In this document: positions 10,598 to 20,915 of the stretch, one piece after another
How the letters are laid out: every line of letters begins with the position of its first letter
Numbering within the stretch: position 1 is the first letter of the stretch
NCBI GenBank assembly: GCA_013115135.1
Contig: JABANP010000408.1
Location: 1-49,780 of the forward strand
DNA length: 49,780 nt
Source: Perkinsus olseni
Taxonomy: Eukaryota; Perkinsozoa; Perkinsida; Perkinsidae
Reading direction: 5' to 3'
Notes under the pieces: generated by a model
The model's database searches: none
Told to the model about the DNA's origin: nothing
Seen by the model: the letters and a program-made list of their open reading frames with translations, nothing else
Translations under genes and position numbers: made by a program

Positions 10598-10990
10598 CCC
10601 TTACTGCGAATCTTCCATTCCTCGTCTTCCATCCTTCGGCTTCTTGCTTCACCGTACCACAAGATTCCATCCGTGGGCTTCTTGCTTGGCTCGGCTTCAC
10701 CGCACCATGCCTCCTAGGAACCTACGGAGGAGACCGGCTAGACTCAGCAAAACTCAGATGGACCATCCCTGTCACGGCAAGCCCTGATTGACCCCAAACG
10801 CAGCACGGTGGTACCGAAGGAACTTATGGGGCAATAATGAACCGACAAGAGCGGTATTAACAGGGAACACTATCTAATCCTTCTTTTTGTCATTCTGACG
10901 TCTCTTCTCCTGAACAGCGGCCCAGTCATGCTTCTCCTCCTGATACCTGAGACGACCATGTGTTACGGCGAGTGAACCCCGCGGTTGTGC
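10598..10990. other. Intergenic, no gene recognised
   Basis: Contains a short imperfect duplication near 10640-10700 (GGCTTCTTGCTT twice, each followed by CTTCACCG-ACCA). No exon recognised. The right end probably includes the VMA21-like 3' UTR. Confidence 0.35.
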
Positions 10991-11592
10991 TTACGCATAG
11001 AAAGCGTACAGCGCCATGATGATGTTGGCCGAGATGACCGCGCTGATTCCTGAGTAGCTCAGCACCTAAAGACGGCGAGTGGCGGCTTCGATGGACGGCA
11101 ACCTCCTGACCTTGTCATTGTCGGTAATACCGACGCTGGGCAACGCAGATTGCACGGCAAAGAACACTCCTACGGGTATGACGAACATGGCTATTGCAGT
11201 GAGGGCGAAGGGAATAGCAACGGCTCTGTTCTCCTCGTGTGACAACAAACCAAAGAGGGTGTACCTGCATCATCAGGGTTTAACCTCCGACAAAACATGG
11301 GTACAGCCTCTCGCAGGCATGACAAAACCGTGGTAGCCAGGTATGGTCACGACGAGGACCGCCCTTCGTACTTAGGGCCCTGCGGCTGCTCGTCAGCCCC
11401 TTCCTCTGTCTTCTGACCCGTCTTCTCAGGTTGCTTCCGGCCCTTCTCCTTTCCTGTAGTCTTGGCGCCCTTGCCCGAGGGGAGAGGCGGCAGCTCGGTG
11501 CTCTCAGTTGGTACCGGCTCCGACGCTACTGGTTTCTCCTCCGTCGTCGAGGCGGCCGCAGAAGTCTTTTTGCTGGCTTGCTTTCTGGCCAT
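10991..11592 (-). CDS. VMA21-like V-ATPase assembly protein
   Basis: VMA21 proteins are small ER membrane chaperones for assembly of the V-ATPase proton channel sector. Three exons close in frame: 11592-11360, 11264-11111 and 11065-10991. They encode 153 aa. The N-terminus (about 75 residues) is lysine-, glutamate-, serine- and proline-rich and probably disordered. Two membrane helices follow: AIPFALTAIAMFVIPVGVFF after an R-A-V lead-in, and SGISAVISANIIMALYAFYA at the very C-terminus. Two helices joined by a short polar loop are the family architecture. The cytosolic N-terminal extension is longer than in the yeast protein. There is no typical C-terminal di-lysine retrieval signal; the protein ends AFYA. 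The family call rests on topology and local similarity, so a different small two-helix membrane protein cannot be excluded. Confidence 0.65.
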
Positions 11593-11704
11593 CTTAGAAA
11601 CAATCAGGGTATTTGTAAACTACAAAAAGGAAACAACTTCCAACCAGACAAGTTCACACCTCGAACACCAAACGAGGCGCATTAGCAGAAACTCGTCCAC
11701 CTAT

Positions 11705-13190
11705 TCATGTGTCACAGGCACTCTTAGCCCGCAAGCCAGGCTCTCTTCTTGCGCCGGAGGACCTGAGCGGACCACTCATACCCTCCTGAGGACCTTCACT
11801 CACAGGAGGTGGTGGTATGGGGGCGTTGCCCGGTATGAGCTCCCCTGTACTGTAAAAGTGCTTCTTCCTATCGTAAGGCGTATACAACTGGCGCATGCGC
11901 ATGCGCCACGTTCTCTGAAGCAGAAGGGATACGTGAAGGGGCGCCGGCTCACGGTGGTGGCTACTATAGGGTGCTTCTTCACGCCATATTTTGAACGCCG
12001 GGACCGACGGTCCTTCACAGGCAAACAATCGTACTTGCCACGGACTATCTGACATGTGCATGCGTGCACGAATCCTGTGTCGGGGACACCTGCCGGTGTT
12101 TACTTTGTAATTGCAGCCAGGTATATCGTTGGCCCGTCCTCCTCTGACCAATACTACACTATGGACTTGCAGATTGTGCCCAATGCCGGGTATGAACCTA
12201 CAAGACTTAGTAAACATAGGAAACCTTCTCGCCATAGGAAATGCCGTTCTCCAGTAACTGTAACAACGTGAGATGAACTAGCCGCAGGACTTACGCTAGG
12301 ACCACCCTCTTGTTGCTGAGACGTACCCTCGCCACCTTCCTCAGCCCCGAATGAGGCTTCCTTGGCGACTTCACCGTCACCTAAGGATCTCACCATTCTC
12401 CCCGTCGAATCGTCAGCACTGGATCGTCATGACCTTGACACAGATACCCTTCTTGAAAGGGTTGCCCTCCAGCCATTTGGATCGAACATTCCAACTTCGC
12501 CCTGAGACACTGACGCTTTGGGCACTCTGTATTTCCGTAAAGCGGCTCATCAACTCGGTGTTGATATTACTCGGCACGAACTTGGGCACCCTCTTGTAGA
12601 ATAGCCGGCCCCGCAACCTGAAGGTGTACCCTCGACTGCCGGGCGGAGCAGTAGTAGAAGGGGATGCATGGAAAGGTGGCCCCAGACTTGACATCAGTGG
12701 CGTTGATGCCCATCGCTGGAGGGTACACCGCGTACCGTTGGGGAACTAACACAGAAACCGCAGCAATAGAGGGACATACAGCGTCACCAGTCACCTCGAT
12801 GAACAGTGAAAATGAAGCTGCCACGGCGACAATGAACGGCCAGACGTGGATAATTGCAACAGCGCGCCTTCTCGTATTACCAGTGATGGACGGAACCCTG
12901 AGGTCGATGGTTGCAGGCCGGACATGAAGGTCCTTTGACAAGATGCACGGCAGACGCCTACCACTGCTGGCGACTGCCTCGCCAAGCTGGGTATCATATT
13001 ATACAAAAACTGACAATTATCACTAAGAGATTCCTGACGGATCTTAGGTTGATGAATGCAATCTACGCACCGACTGAATTCGTCACGGTGGACGAATAAA
13101 GAAGGTCGACCATTCAAACGAGCCCTCCAACGCCACAGAGTCGCCCTTGCGATGCCGTGAAATGTCTCTAAAGGCCTCCAGTGAGGGTCA
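11705..13190 (-). CDS. Hypothetical multi-exon membrane protein
   Basis: Not recognised. Several coding-like minus-strand blocks occur in order. [20 protein letters not shown] begins after a CATCAACCTAAG/AT 3' splice site near 13041. A block opening after CATCGACCTCAG/G near 12897 has a membrane-like segment ([19 protein letters not shown]). [19 protein letters not shown] follows to about 12413, then an acidic/Gln block ([19 protein letters not shown]) near 12390. The last exon reads [36 protein letters not shown] and stops at 11705. The blocks may belong to one gene or to two. The junctions are not all resolved. The two boundaries that use the recurrent intron element are the best-supported splice sites. 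Confidence 0.35.
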
Positions 13191-13227
13191 CATTCCCCAC
13201 ACTGTATTGAAAAAGTGGTTATGATAC

Positions 13228-15919
13228 TCAATGGTTCGTGAGGGGAGTGTACTCGGCCATCTGGGACTTCACCTCCAGCATGACTTCCTCTCTGAGTTGA
13301 GCCTGAAGAGACGCTTGAGATGGACCGATGCCGCTGTACGATCCTACCTGTAGCGATCGAGTTATGAACTTCTTATAAATTAGCATGCCGATACCCAGGC
13401 CGGCGAGGATGCCAAGCAGAATCAGCACAACTGTGCCGAAGGTCACCCCACCTTGATAAATTCTGAAAAGATACTAGCTGCCGTGGTTACTGTGATGAAC
13501 CGCCTCAACCCCGAGATACAGACCGACCGTCCAGTCAGTCACGAAAGCAGTTGAGATTTATTACATATCAGGCGACAGGTACTTCGAACAGGCTGATGGC
13601 GGGTCGGTGAAGGCCGAGCATATCGCCCTACGAATGGGGTCAGCTTCGAGGTCTCCTGCATATCTGATACCACACCAACATGAACAACAGGCAAATTGGA
13701 ACTTAACACACCGAGGGTGAGCATAATTTTCAGTCTGGCTCAACATGGGTCGTAAGCCGTCCGTTGCGCATATTACTACCTCCAACCATTGATTCTGATA
13801 GCTGACGGACTCCACGCCTTGGTCTGCACTTGCGCGTTAAGTATACTCTAAAAAGGAATACGATAACTACTGCCGCCGCCGACGCTGCCAGCGCTGCTAT
13901 CCGTAGCCACTACTACTGACGGGCTGCACTCACCCTCTTCGTTATATCGTCCTTCATGCATTTATCGACCGAGGTGACATCAATACCCAACTTCTTCATC
14001 ACCTACCACCAAGAACAGTATCCCACCTGCCAGGTCTGGTCAACATACCCGCTCGGCACAGGGGTCTCCAAACCGCTTATCCTCCGCCGTATTCTTCCAT
14101 TCGTCGTGCGTCATCGAAGCAGGGCATCTTAGGTTGATGCTTGCAAAAGACAAGAAGGCCGAAGATACTCACTCATTGAGAAAAGCTGCCTTATACTCAA
14201 TGTACGCATCAGAATGCTTGAAGGTCCCGAAAGCATCACCTAAGTATCAAGACCTCGCGTCGACCTAAGATTCCTCCACGCATACGAACCTGCCGATAAA
14301 GATTCCGCGGTCATCTCCCTGATACACAGCTGCCGAAGGCCTTCATTGACCACCATACGTCCAGTCAGTTGGCTATTACTGTCAACGTCATCCGAGCAAT
14401 ACCTAGAGGACGAGGGCGGCGATGGTCTCACAAGGGGTTAGGTTGAAGCGCGTTCGATACGAGTCAAAAGATACCGATTCCCTCCCTACGTATGCTCATC
14501 CACTGAGAGGCACATATCCTCATACGCCTTGTAGTCGAGAGAGAATACGTTGTAGTGCGGTCGGATATTAATTCTGCCCTTCATCTCACGGAAGAACGGT
14601 GCCTGGCATCAATTCACTACTCATAGTTCGACCTCTCTGCCAAAGACGTGAGTGAACCCAAGATGCGCCCCTACCATCTCCTGGAACAGCCGGTAGCTGT
14701 CCTGCCGTCCCGCGCTTGTCCACCAGTCAAACACTACGACATGTTGAGCTGGCAGGTTCCAAGACAACTCAACCAGTACGTATCTAAGGTCGAAGCTGGG
14801 CCCAAACAGGGCGATAAGATACTACTTGTGAAGCCTGACATCGGTGACTTTGGAGTTGTCGCTGTTGAAGCGATTCAGCCAGGTCCTGAAGATGACGCGT
14901 CCGACCCCTATTACCAGTGGGGGGATTCAAGTCAGTCTCTTACCGAAGCAATTCCGAGTCCTCCCAATTGAGTAGGATAGTCGGCACGTTCACACGAGCG
15001 CCATACCCGTCATCCGCCGGGACCACCATAGAGATCTGAAGACGAGGACGGTCGCAGTAGTGGAACGCAATAATGGAGGTAATGACAGCCGTGAGAGTCG
15101 AAACGAAAAGAAAAGCGCGGCGTTGCTGTAGGATCGGTAGGAGTAAACAGCAGTCGCAGCTGAGCCTAGCCGCTACTAGTCAGGTTACTACATCTTGATC
15201 CTTCTTCTCATAAGACTGCAGTATCAACACCGCAGCCGCGTTCTTCTTGGCTTCCGCCACTCTCACTTTCGACACAAACGTACAAGTCCCTCTGAAAGGC
15301 GCCAAAAATGCAGCCCACCCGACTGGAGCCCTTCCCATGGTACCTTTCCACCACGACTATGTTAAGCGGTGTATTCGACCCATCCACCGAAGCCGCTTCC
15401 CCGACCTTCTCATCTTTCGAGTTGAACTCTTGACCGTCCACGTCGTAGTCATTTTGGCAGTGATTGGACTTCGAGTCGGCGAAGACTAATCGACCTGTCA
15501 CACTACCACTGTTGCTCATTACGCGACGACCGTCTTGTGCATGCGTGCAACGCTGATTCTCCATCTCCGAATAGAACAAGGAAGGAAAACTTTACACTCT
15601 TCCCCATCTTGCGTTGGCTATGATCAAACATTAACGTCGGGCAAACTCGCATTCGACCGTACCGAAACCATCCCGAGGGCCGACTCCCCACCTCGCTGCC
15701 GCTGTCCATAGTGCGGAGTCCCGAAGGTCGCAGTGGCCCCCAGCAGGAAGCCATTATTCTGGATATTCTTCGCTATCCACGGCTCATCGATCTTCATGAC
15801 CTGACCGCAATCGATACTACACCGACGCCATACCACTCCCTCACCAACTCCTCTGGTTTGATGACCCTCACTTGGCCGACTGAAGGGATCCCCAAGACCA
15901 GCAGCGCCGAGAGTCTCAT
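13228..15919 (-). CDS. Vacuolar sorting receptor (VSR/BP-80-like)
   Basis: A type I membrane receptor that carries soluble cargo to vacuole-like compartments. Order on the minus strand: signal peptide MRLSALLVLGIPSVGQ (start 15919); VRVIKPEEL; FGTPHYG plus GSVTGRLVF (FGVPQYGG-like motif of VSRs); PA domain ERGTCTFVSKVRVAEAKKNA; VLVELSWNLP; HYNVFSLDYKAYEDMC; YCSDDVDSN and NEGLRQLC; NECPASMTHDEW; ERVMKKLGIDVTSVDKCM; RYAGDLEADPIRRAICSAF. A membrane helix follows (GTVVLILLGILAGLGIGMLI), then a short tail with a Tyr sorting motif (YTPL, like YMPL of plant VSRs). The EGF-like repeats of plant VSRs are absent. The frame breaks once, near 13669-13678: LPVVHVG and RYAGDL are offset by 2 nt around GGTGTGGT. 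Three introns carry the recurrent element. Several internal junctions near the N-terminus are approximate. Confidence 0.85.
14125..14146 (+). repeat. Recurrent intron element, reverse orientation, forming a VSR 3' splice site
   Basis: In the minus-strand VSR gene, intron 14172-14128 ends GCAAGCATCAACCTAAG, and the next exon starts at A in GA/A-TGC-CCT. The frame on both sides is fixed by VSR motifs, so the splice site is well supported. Confidence 0.75.
14257..14277 (-). repeat. Recurrent intron element, sense, mid-intron in VSR
   Basis: The 50-nt VSR intron 14289-14240 contains GGAGGAATCTTAGGTCGACG in its middle. It is spliced from GCAG/GTTCGT to ACTTAG/GTGATG. Confidence 0.75.
14780..14799 (+). 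repeat. Recurrent intron element, reverse orientation, forming a VSR 3' splice site
   Basis: The 42-nt VSR intron 14825-14784 ends CAGCTTCGACCTTAG, followed by exon ATACGTACTGG. Confidence 0.65.
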
Positions 15920-16657
15920 TGTGAGATAAAATTGGTGATGCACCCTAGCAGGCGACAGCTCAGTCCGCCTCTGGAGTTGCCCGAGGGCACCGACATCCCA
16001 AGGCATCAGAGTAATTATGACCAGATTTCGACAGTGATTTCGCGACTCAATCACGACCGATTGTGACTCGAGAGAAATTATGACCGGGCACCTCAAGATT
16101 CGCTATTCTCCTACAAAGAAACCCATACGAGTGTGATGCAGCAGCAGGCTTTCCTCCAACGCAATTGGCAGTACTCGTAACTCGAAGAGATGTAGAAATG
16201 GTGGTAGTGAACAAATGGAAGGTCATTGTTGTTGTTAGGGGGTTATCGCCTTCACAGAGGAGGATGAGAAGGACGGGCGTCGTTGTCGTCCTGGATCTGG
16301 TAAGCTGGTACTAATGACGATTGTCGTCCCTTCGGGGAGCCACAGGCAACTCGTCTTCAAGGTGGCAGTAACTACGGCAGATGCATCGAGGGTATCATCG
16401 CACACTCTAAAGAATGAGAAGTGTCCAATAATGCTGCATCCAATTCCGGAGTGCATTTCCTCGCAAGTGGTTGAGTATTCGATGATGATATTCCGAAGGT
16501 ACTTCGATACTGGTTTTAGAAATCTATTGGCCGAGTTTCGCTTCGCTAATCGCCCTGAGGTCTCCACAGCCGCTCGCGACCTTAAAATTTTCTAGGTCGA
16601 AACCTCGGCACTTCAGTCACACTTTCAACCGAAGGATTAAGACAGAAGCGTCTCCTA
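15920..16657. other. Interval between VSR start and CNOT3 stop
   Basis: Both strands hold an open frame of about 95-110 codons around 16235-16595. The minus one includes KPVSKYLRNIIIEYSTTCEE and the plus one MTIVVPSGSHRQLVFKVAV. Neither is recognised and they overlap, so at most one is real. The rest presumably contains the VSR promoter and the CNOT3 3' UTR. Confidence 0.3.
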
Positions 16658-19600
16658 TTACTCGAACTGGAAGTCCTTCTTGATCTTCTGAGCCCATTCA
16701 TCTGCGTAGCAGTCGAAGTAGACGTAGGTGCCATACTCATACTTCGGGTTTACTACGGACGGCTCACTATGACGCTTAAACCAAGTCCCTTGAAAGGAAA
16801 GCGATAAAGGATCACAAGCAACAGCAACAGCAGCGTACCGTATCGACTGTGGAACCTCCAACTCATCCGTTTGAGTTCACGAGCGGCGAGATACCTACGC
16901 GAGAAATGCACGGGTCAACCTAAGATTCCCCTAAGAGTATTACTGAGCATAGGTGCCAGGGCGGTAGTAGAAGACAAACATAAGGGTGTCAAAAGGCAAC
17001 TTCTGGAACCTGGAGGAACAACAAGGTTAGTCCGGCGACTCACCAACCCCAGGTAACCTACACTGCTTCTGAGTCGGCTTCTTCTACTGGACGCTGTGGG
17101 TAGGGACTCTTCCTCGCGGCACTAGATGGTATGGGGTTTGCTGGCACCTGATAAGGCCAGGGCCAATCCACCATTACAGCCGCTGTAAGTAAGATACTCT
17201 AAAACCCACGAAGTTCACGGGACGTCCTTGAAGGAGCGTTCGAAGCTCCCAAAGGCAGTATCGTGTGAAGGCCACGAACGCTGCGGACTTCGCTTCGACA
17301 TCGAATGGCGAATATCTCAAGACTATCGCACAGACATCCCCACCGACCGCCTCACTAATTCCGGCCGAAAAAGATACTGTCTCCTGGAGCGGAAAATACG
17401 ATAAGCGAAAATGAGGCCACTATGCCACAGGCAGAAATAAGGCCACTATGCCACATGCAAAATTGAGGCTGCTAGGCCATTACATGACGAGGGACGCCTT
17501 TAATGCTTCTCGTGTCTTAGCGTTCGGCAGCGTCATAGTGATACCATCCCGAACGAGGTTATTACATAAGTTCCTTCAGTACAGCAAAGGTCGTCCGGCA
17601 TAGGTCTGTTCTCATAGCTCCGTAAGAGCATCTCCATCGCTGGGTCCACAGGTGTCGACTGGCGAGTATCTTCATGTTGGACCTTGACCTCCGCAGGTTC
17701 AGGTTGCGCTACGGGCGCTGAAGATACGTCGTAAGACCTCGAGTAGGTTGCATTCGACCTACCCTTGAAACCGGGTGGCGGCGCTGGTGCTGCTGCCTGA
17801 GCCGCCGTTTGAGGTGGAGAAGCCGCAGAAGTAGAAGCAGTAGCCTGAAATGCACGATCCTGGGATCGAACGCGGGACCTTCAGATGACCCTACATTGGT
17901 CGGCGTTGGTACCTTCTCGTTAACCTTGACGCTCTCATCTTCTTTATGCTCAACCGACGCCACTAACAAGAGTCACATCACTTCACAGTCTGCTTTCCTA
18001 CACTCCTTACTATCATCTCCCAGCGGTGGTGGTGGGTAGCTGGGCACCGCCGGCGGGCTCGGTGGTGCCGGTGGTGAGATCGATGGCAGGGCCGGCAAAG
18101 TAGGCCGCGGAGGTGACTGAAAAAGGGACGTGTCTCATGTAAAACCTCTTTCAAGCTCCATGAGCTTTTCAAGCGGAGGAACTTGCGAAAGCAGTGGCAA
18201 CTGAGGCCTTCTACCGAACATTTCACGCTGCTATACAAACCAGTTTATGCTACTTTCACTACTTCAACCTACATCGCTGTAATTACTACATAATGTTCAT
18301 ACAGTATCCACTACGATAATTCATACCAAAACAAGTCCCATCCACCCTCAGCGAACAGGCCCCGTACACCGACCTTGGATGGTGGTTGATACCCAGCTGC
18401 CTTCGCTGCCAACGCCTTTTGCATGGCCTTAGCACCAGCCGACAGTGGTACCTAATTTCCCACGAATCACCTCATCATCCGGCTGCGAGCAGTAATAGTA
18501 TTACCTCCTTCACAGGCTTCTTAGGTTTATCTTCATCCGAGCTCTCCTGAGACTCCTGCGTATCCGTAGGCTCACCATCGGCATTCTCAGATTCGTCAAC
18601 ATCAATAGGTTTGGTGTAAGCATTGATACGATTGTCATCAAGATGATGATTGACGTAAAGCTCCTCGTCGTGATAATAATCAGGGTTCTCATGCTCCTCC
18701 AGATAGTAACTACGACACGGTCAAACACTCAAGAAAGGGAACACTCGACCACTCCAGAAAGCCCTTGTGCATGCGTGCGGAGCGCCTTTATAATTATGAT
18801 TCTTCTGTCACTTATTTATCTTCCTATCTAGCAGACCTGACTATTCCTATCAATTAATCTTCCAGCAACTGTCTACACCGTAGATCTACGTCTCTACTCG
18901 TAGATCTTTCTACTGCGCTCGGGTCACACTGACAACTGCACCGCGACGGGCGTCTTACTCCAAAGCCTGTTCTGTTATCTCCAGTTCATCATAATCAACA
19001 TCCTCTTCGTTATCCAACTTTCGTATCAGCTGCTCAAGTTTAGCTTGATGCCACTGATGACGAGCAATCCAGATTTCTGACAACAAGAACCTCCCTCCCG
19101 TCGCCCTCCCCTTCTTCCACGTCACTACTTAATTCGGCCACTCGAGTGGACTCTGCTGGAGTCAGCTTGGAGCCCTTGGACTTCTTCTTTTTACCTGAGG
19201 GACCACTGACCAACGCTGCGCATAACCACCACAACGCTCTACCTTTTTCGCGGCCACCTTCACCCATTATTTTCTCCATCTCCGCCGTATACTCGTCATT
19301 CTGGAAGCAACAAAGTGATAAGTCTTTTAAAGGGCGCGGATACTATCACCTGTTGTGTCAGCTGGTCAACATAAGATTCCAATCGACTTCTTGTCTCCAT
19401 CCTCTTTTGCTCCGCTGGGTCCACTTTATCCTACACAAATAGAGAGTGCAGAGAGGCCGGGGTCGCTATCCATTATTCCCTTGTGAAATCCAATCCATCA
19501 ATATCTCAAATATTATGTATTATTAGTGAGATACGGTGGACGTAAGTTGTTGGTTTTATGGTATTATAATCACTGTACTAGAGAAATAACGTCCCCAGCC

Positions 19601-20089
19601 CGCAGTCACCTGAGCTTGTAGTCCCATGAAACTGAAGGGCTTGGTCTTGCTCTCCCGCTCGAACTCCTTAAAACGCTCCATTTCGACCTACACGATGAAG
19701 TCGTCCACCCAAGGCAGGGATGATAGATAGCTCACCTCGATCTTCCGTCGCGTGTCAGTCAGCTTCCCCTTGTCCTTCACCTCCTGAAGATGACCAGATC
19801 ACTTTCTGATGTAAAAACTGCAAAATACTACCGTCCCACTAATCCACTTCATTATATCCTCTCGATACCGCTGGAGCTTCTTGATCTCCTTTTTCAAGTC
19901 CATTTGGTTCTTCTCCTGAAAGTAGCATAAAATTCTCACGCGCCCCCGGCGACCACCCAAACTCACCCTTTGGTTCTGATTTTGACTCTCCTCGACTTTC
20001 CGCCACACCTGCTGGAATTCATCTATTCCTTCGTCAACCTTCTTCAACGTCACATCAATAGTCGCCTGCAATTTTCGACTGGCAGACAT
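16658..20089 (-). CDS. CNOT3: CCR4-NOT complex subunit 3 (NOT3/NOT5)
   Basis: A scaffold subunit of the CCR4-NOT deadenylase complex. Exons in frame: 20089-19967, 19915-19832, 19783-19736, 19687-19610, 19430-19350, 19300-19243, 19194-19126, 19076-18959, 18709-18505, 18451-18374, 18116-18011, 17962-17913, 17844-17763, 17717 onwards (end near 17590, unresolved), a Pro/Ser exon near 17150-17050, then 17009-16944, 16894-16839 and 16788-16658. The N-terminal Not3 coiled coil is diagnostic: SRKLQATIDVTLKKVDEGID, DLKKEIKKLQRYREDIMKWI and VEMERFKEFERESKTKPFSF. RHQWHQAKLEQLIRKLDN follows. The middle is acidic and then Pro/Ala-rich. The C-terminal NOT box reads FQKLPFDTLMFVFYYRPGTY, QYLAARELKRMSWRFHSRYG and FKRHSEPSVVNPKYEYGTYV. 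The 3' intron 16895-16943 carries the recurrent intron element. The protein stops soon after the usual FTFEYR-like strand (DFQFE), slightly shorter than metazoan CNOT3. Confidence 0.92.
16912..16932 (-). repeat. Recurrent intron element, sense, mid-intron in CNOT3
   Basis: The 49-nt CNOT3 intron 16943-16895 contains GGGGAATCTTAGGTTGACCC. Both flanking exons are fixed by the NOT-box sequence (GTYAQ joined to YLAAREL). Confidence 0.8.
17408..17486. repeat. Three-copy 26-nt tandem repeat in a CNOT3 intron
   Basis: Units begin near 17408, 17435 and 17461. They share AGGCCACTATGCCACA with increasing divergence in the third copy (AGGCTGCTAGGCCA). The array lies in an unusually long intron between the exon starting at 17717 and the Pro/Ser exon. 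Confidence 0.75.
17859..17880 (-). other. tRNA T-arm-like sequence inside a CNOT3 intron
   Basis: On the minus strand, GTCCCGCGTTCGATCCC has the pol III B-box form GGTTCGANTCC-like and a partial T-stem, preceded by a variable-loop-like AAGG. No acceptor stem or D-arm can be paired, so it is at most a tRNA 3'-half fossil or a chance match. Confidence 0.3.
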
Positions 20090-20915
20090 AGTGCTGACCG
20101 ACCACTCGGGAGGGAGTTCAAAAGAGTATGGAAAAAGGAGAGTGGGCAACTAAAGTCAAGATCGAATCCCCCGGGCGAAAGTTTCCTTTATTACTAACGA
20201 CCATTTCCCACAGCGGAGAGATGGTTCGACAGAGGCTGAGCACCGAACTTGCTTTCGTTCCGTTATGGGTATCTTTGGTTGTGCCAGTGACCATGGCAAG
20301 CTCGAAGATATCGCGAGATTACAAACCTGCATCACTCGGGAAGCTGCAAGTACTTCCGGCACTCAGAAAAGCGATGAATTCAACGACGATTTAGCCGAGT
20401 AAAAACAGCGAGTACGCGGAATTACTCGCGCAATCGTTGAGAGATTTCACCCACTATATAATCGTCCTCGCGCTCAGTAGGTAGCCTTCCGTGTGTAGAC
20501 CGGTTACCATCTCTTAAAGTAGCGAAGCTTCGTTAATCTCCACTGCCCTCACACCGGGAAATTTCTTAAAATATGCGGCTGCTGGAATTCGTACTGGAAG
20601 TTGACGGAGCGGAGCGGTGGAAAATTATGTTGGTCGTGGTTCGACCTAAGATACTCGAGTGAGAAAAGAATGTTTAGGTTGACTAGTGTACCATGCATAT
20701 CTTCACTGTAGTGGTTTCTTTTCATGAACTATACGGACGCCAGTTGGGCACCTCCAGGAGCTATCTTCAATTCACCAACAAGACGAGGACCCTTTTCTGA
20801 GTAAGACCGGCGCCGGGCGTATCTATCTCATCCATGAAGTACCAGAGTGGACCTAAGATTCCTCTTTGCCAGGCTCCAGACCTATGGCCAGGCCAGGCCG
20901 TCACCAATCGACTAC
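20090..20915. other. Divergent intergenic region between CNOT3 and the proline-rich gene
   Basis: This holds the CNOT3 promoter on one side and the leader of the plus-strand gene on the other. An 89-codon plus frame at 20128-20394 is not recognised. Two copies of the recurrent element (TTCGACCTAAGATAC at 20640 and GGACCTAAGATTCC at 20849) lie just upstream of the next gene and may mark 5' UTR introns. Confidence 0.4.
20640..20659 (-). repeat. Copy of recurrent intron element
   Basis: TTCGACCTAAGATAC on the plus strand, upstream of the proline-rich gene. Splicing here is not demonstrated. Confidence 0.5.

Noticed and set aside
11705..12235. Single 176-aa minus-strand ORF as an intact gene
   Set aside because: Only its C-terminal third looks coding. 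The rest contains likely intron read-through (donor and acceptor sites inside), so it was folded into the multi-exon model.
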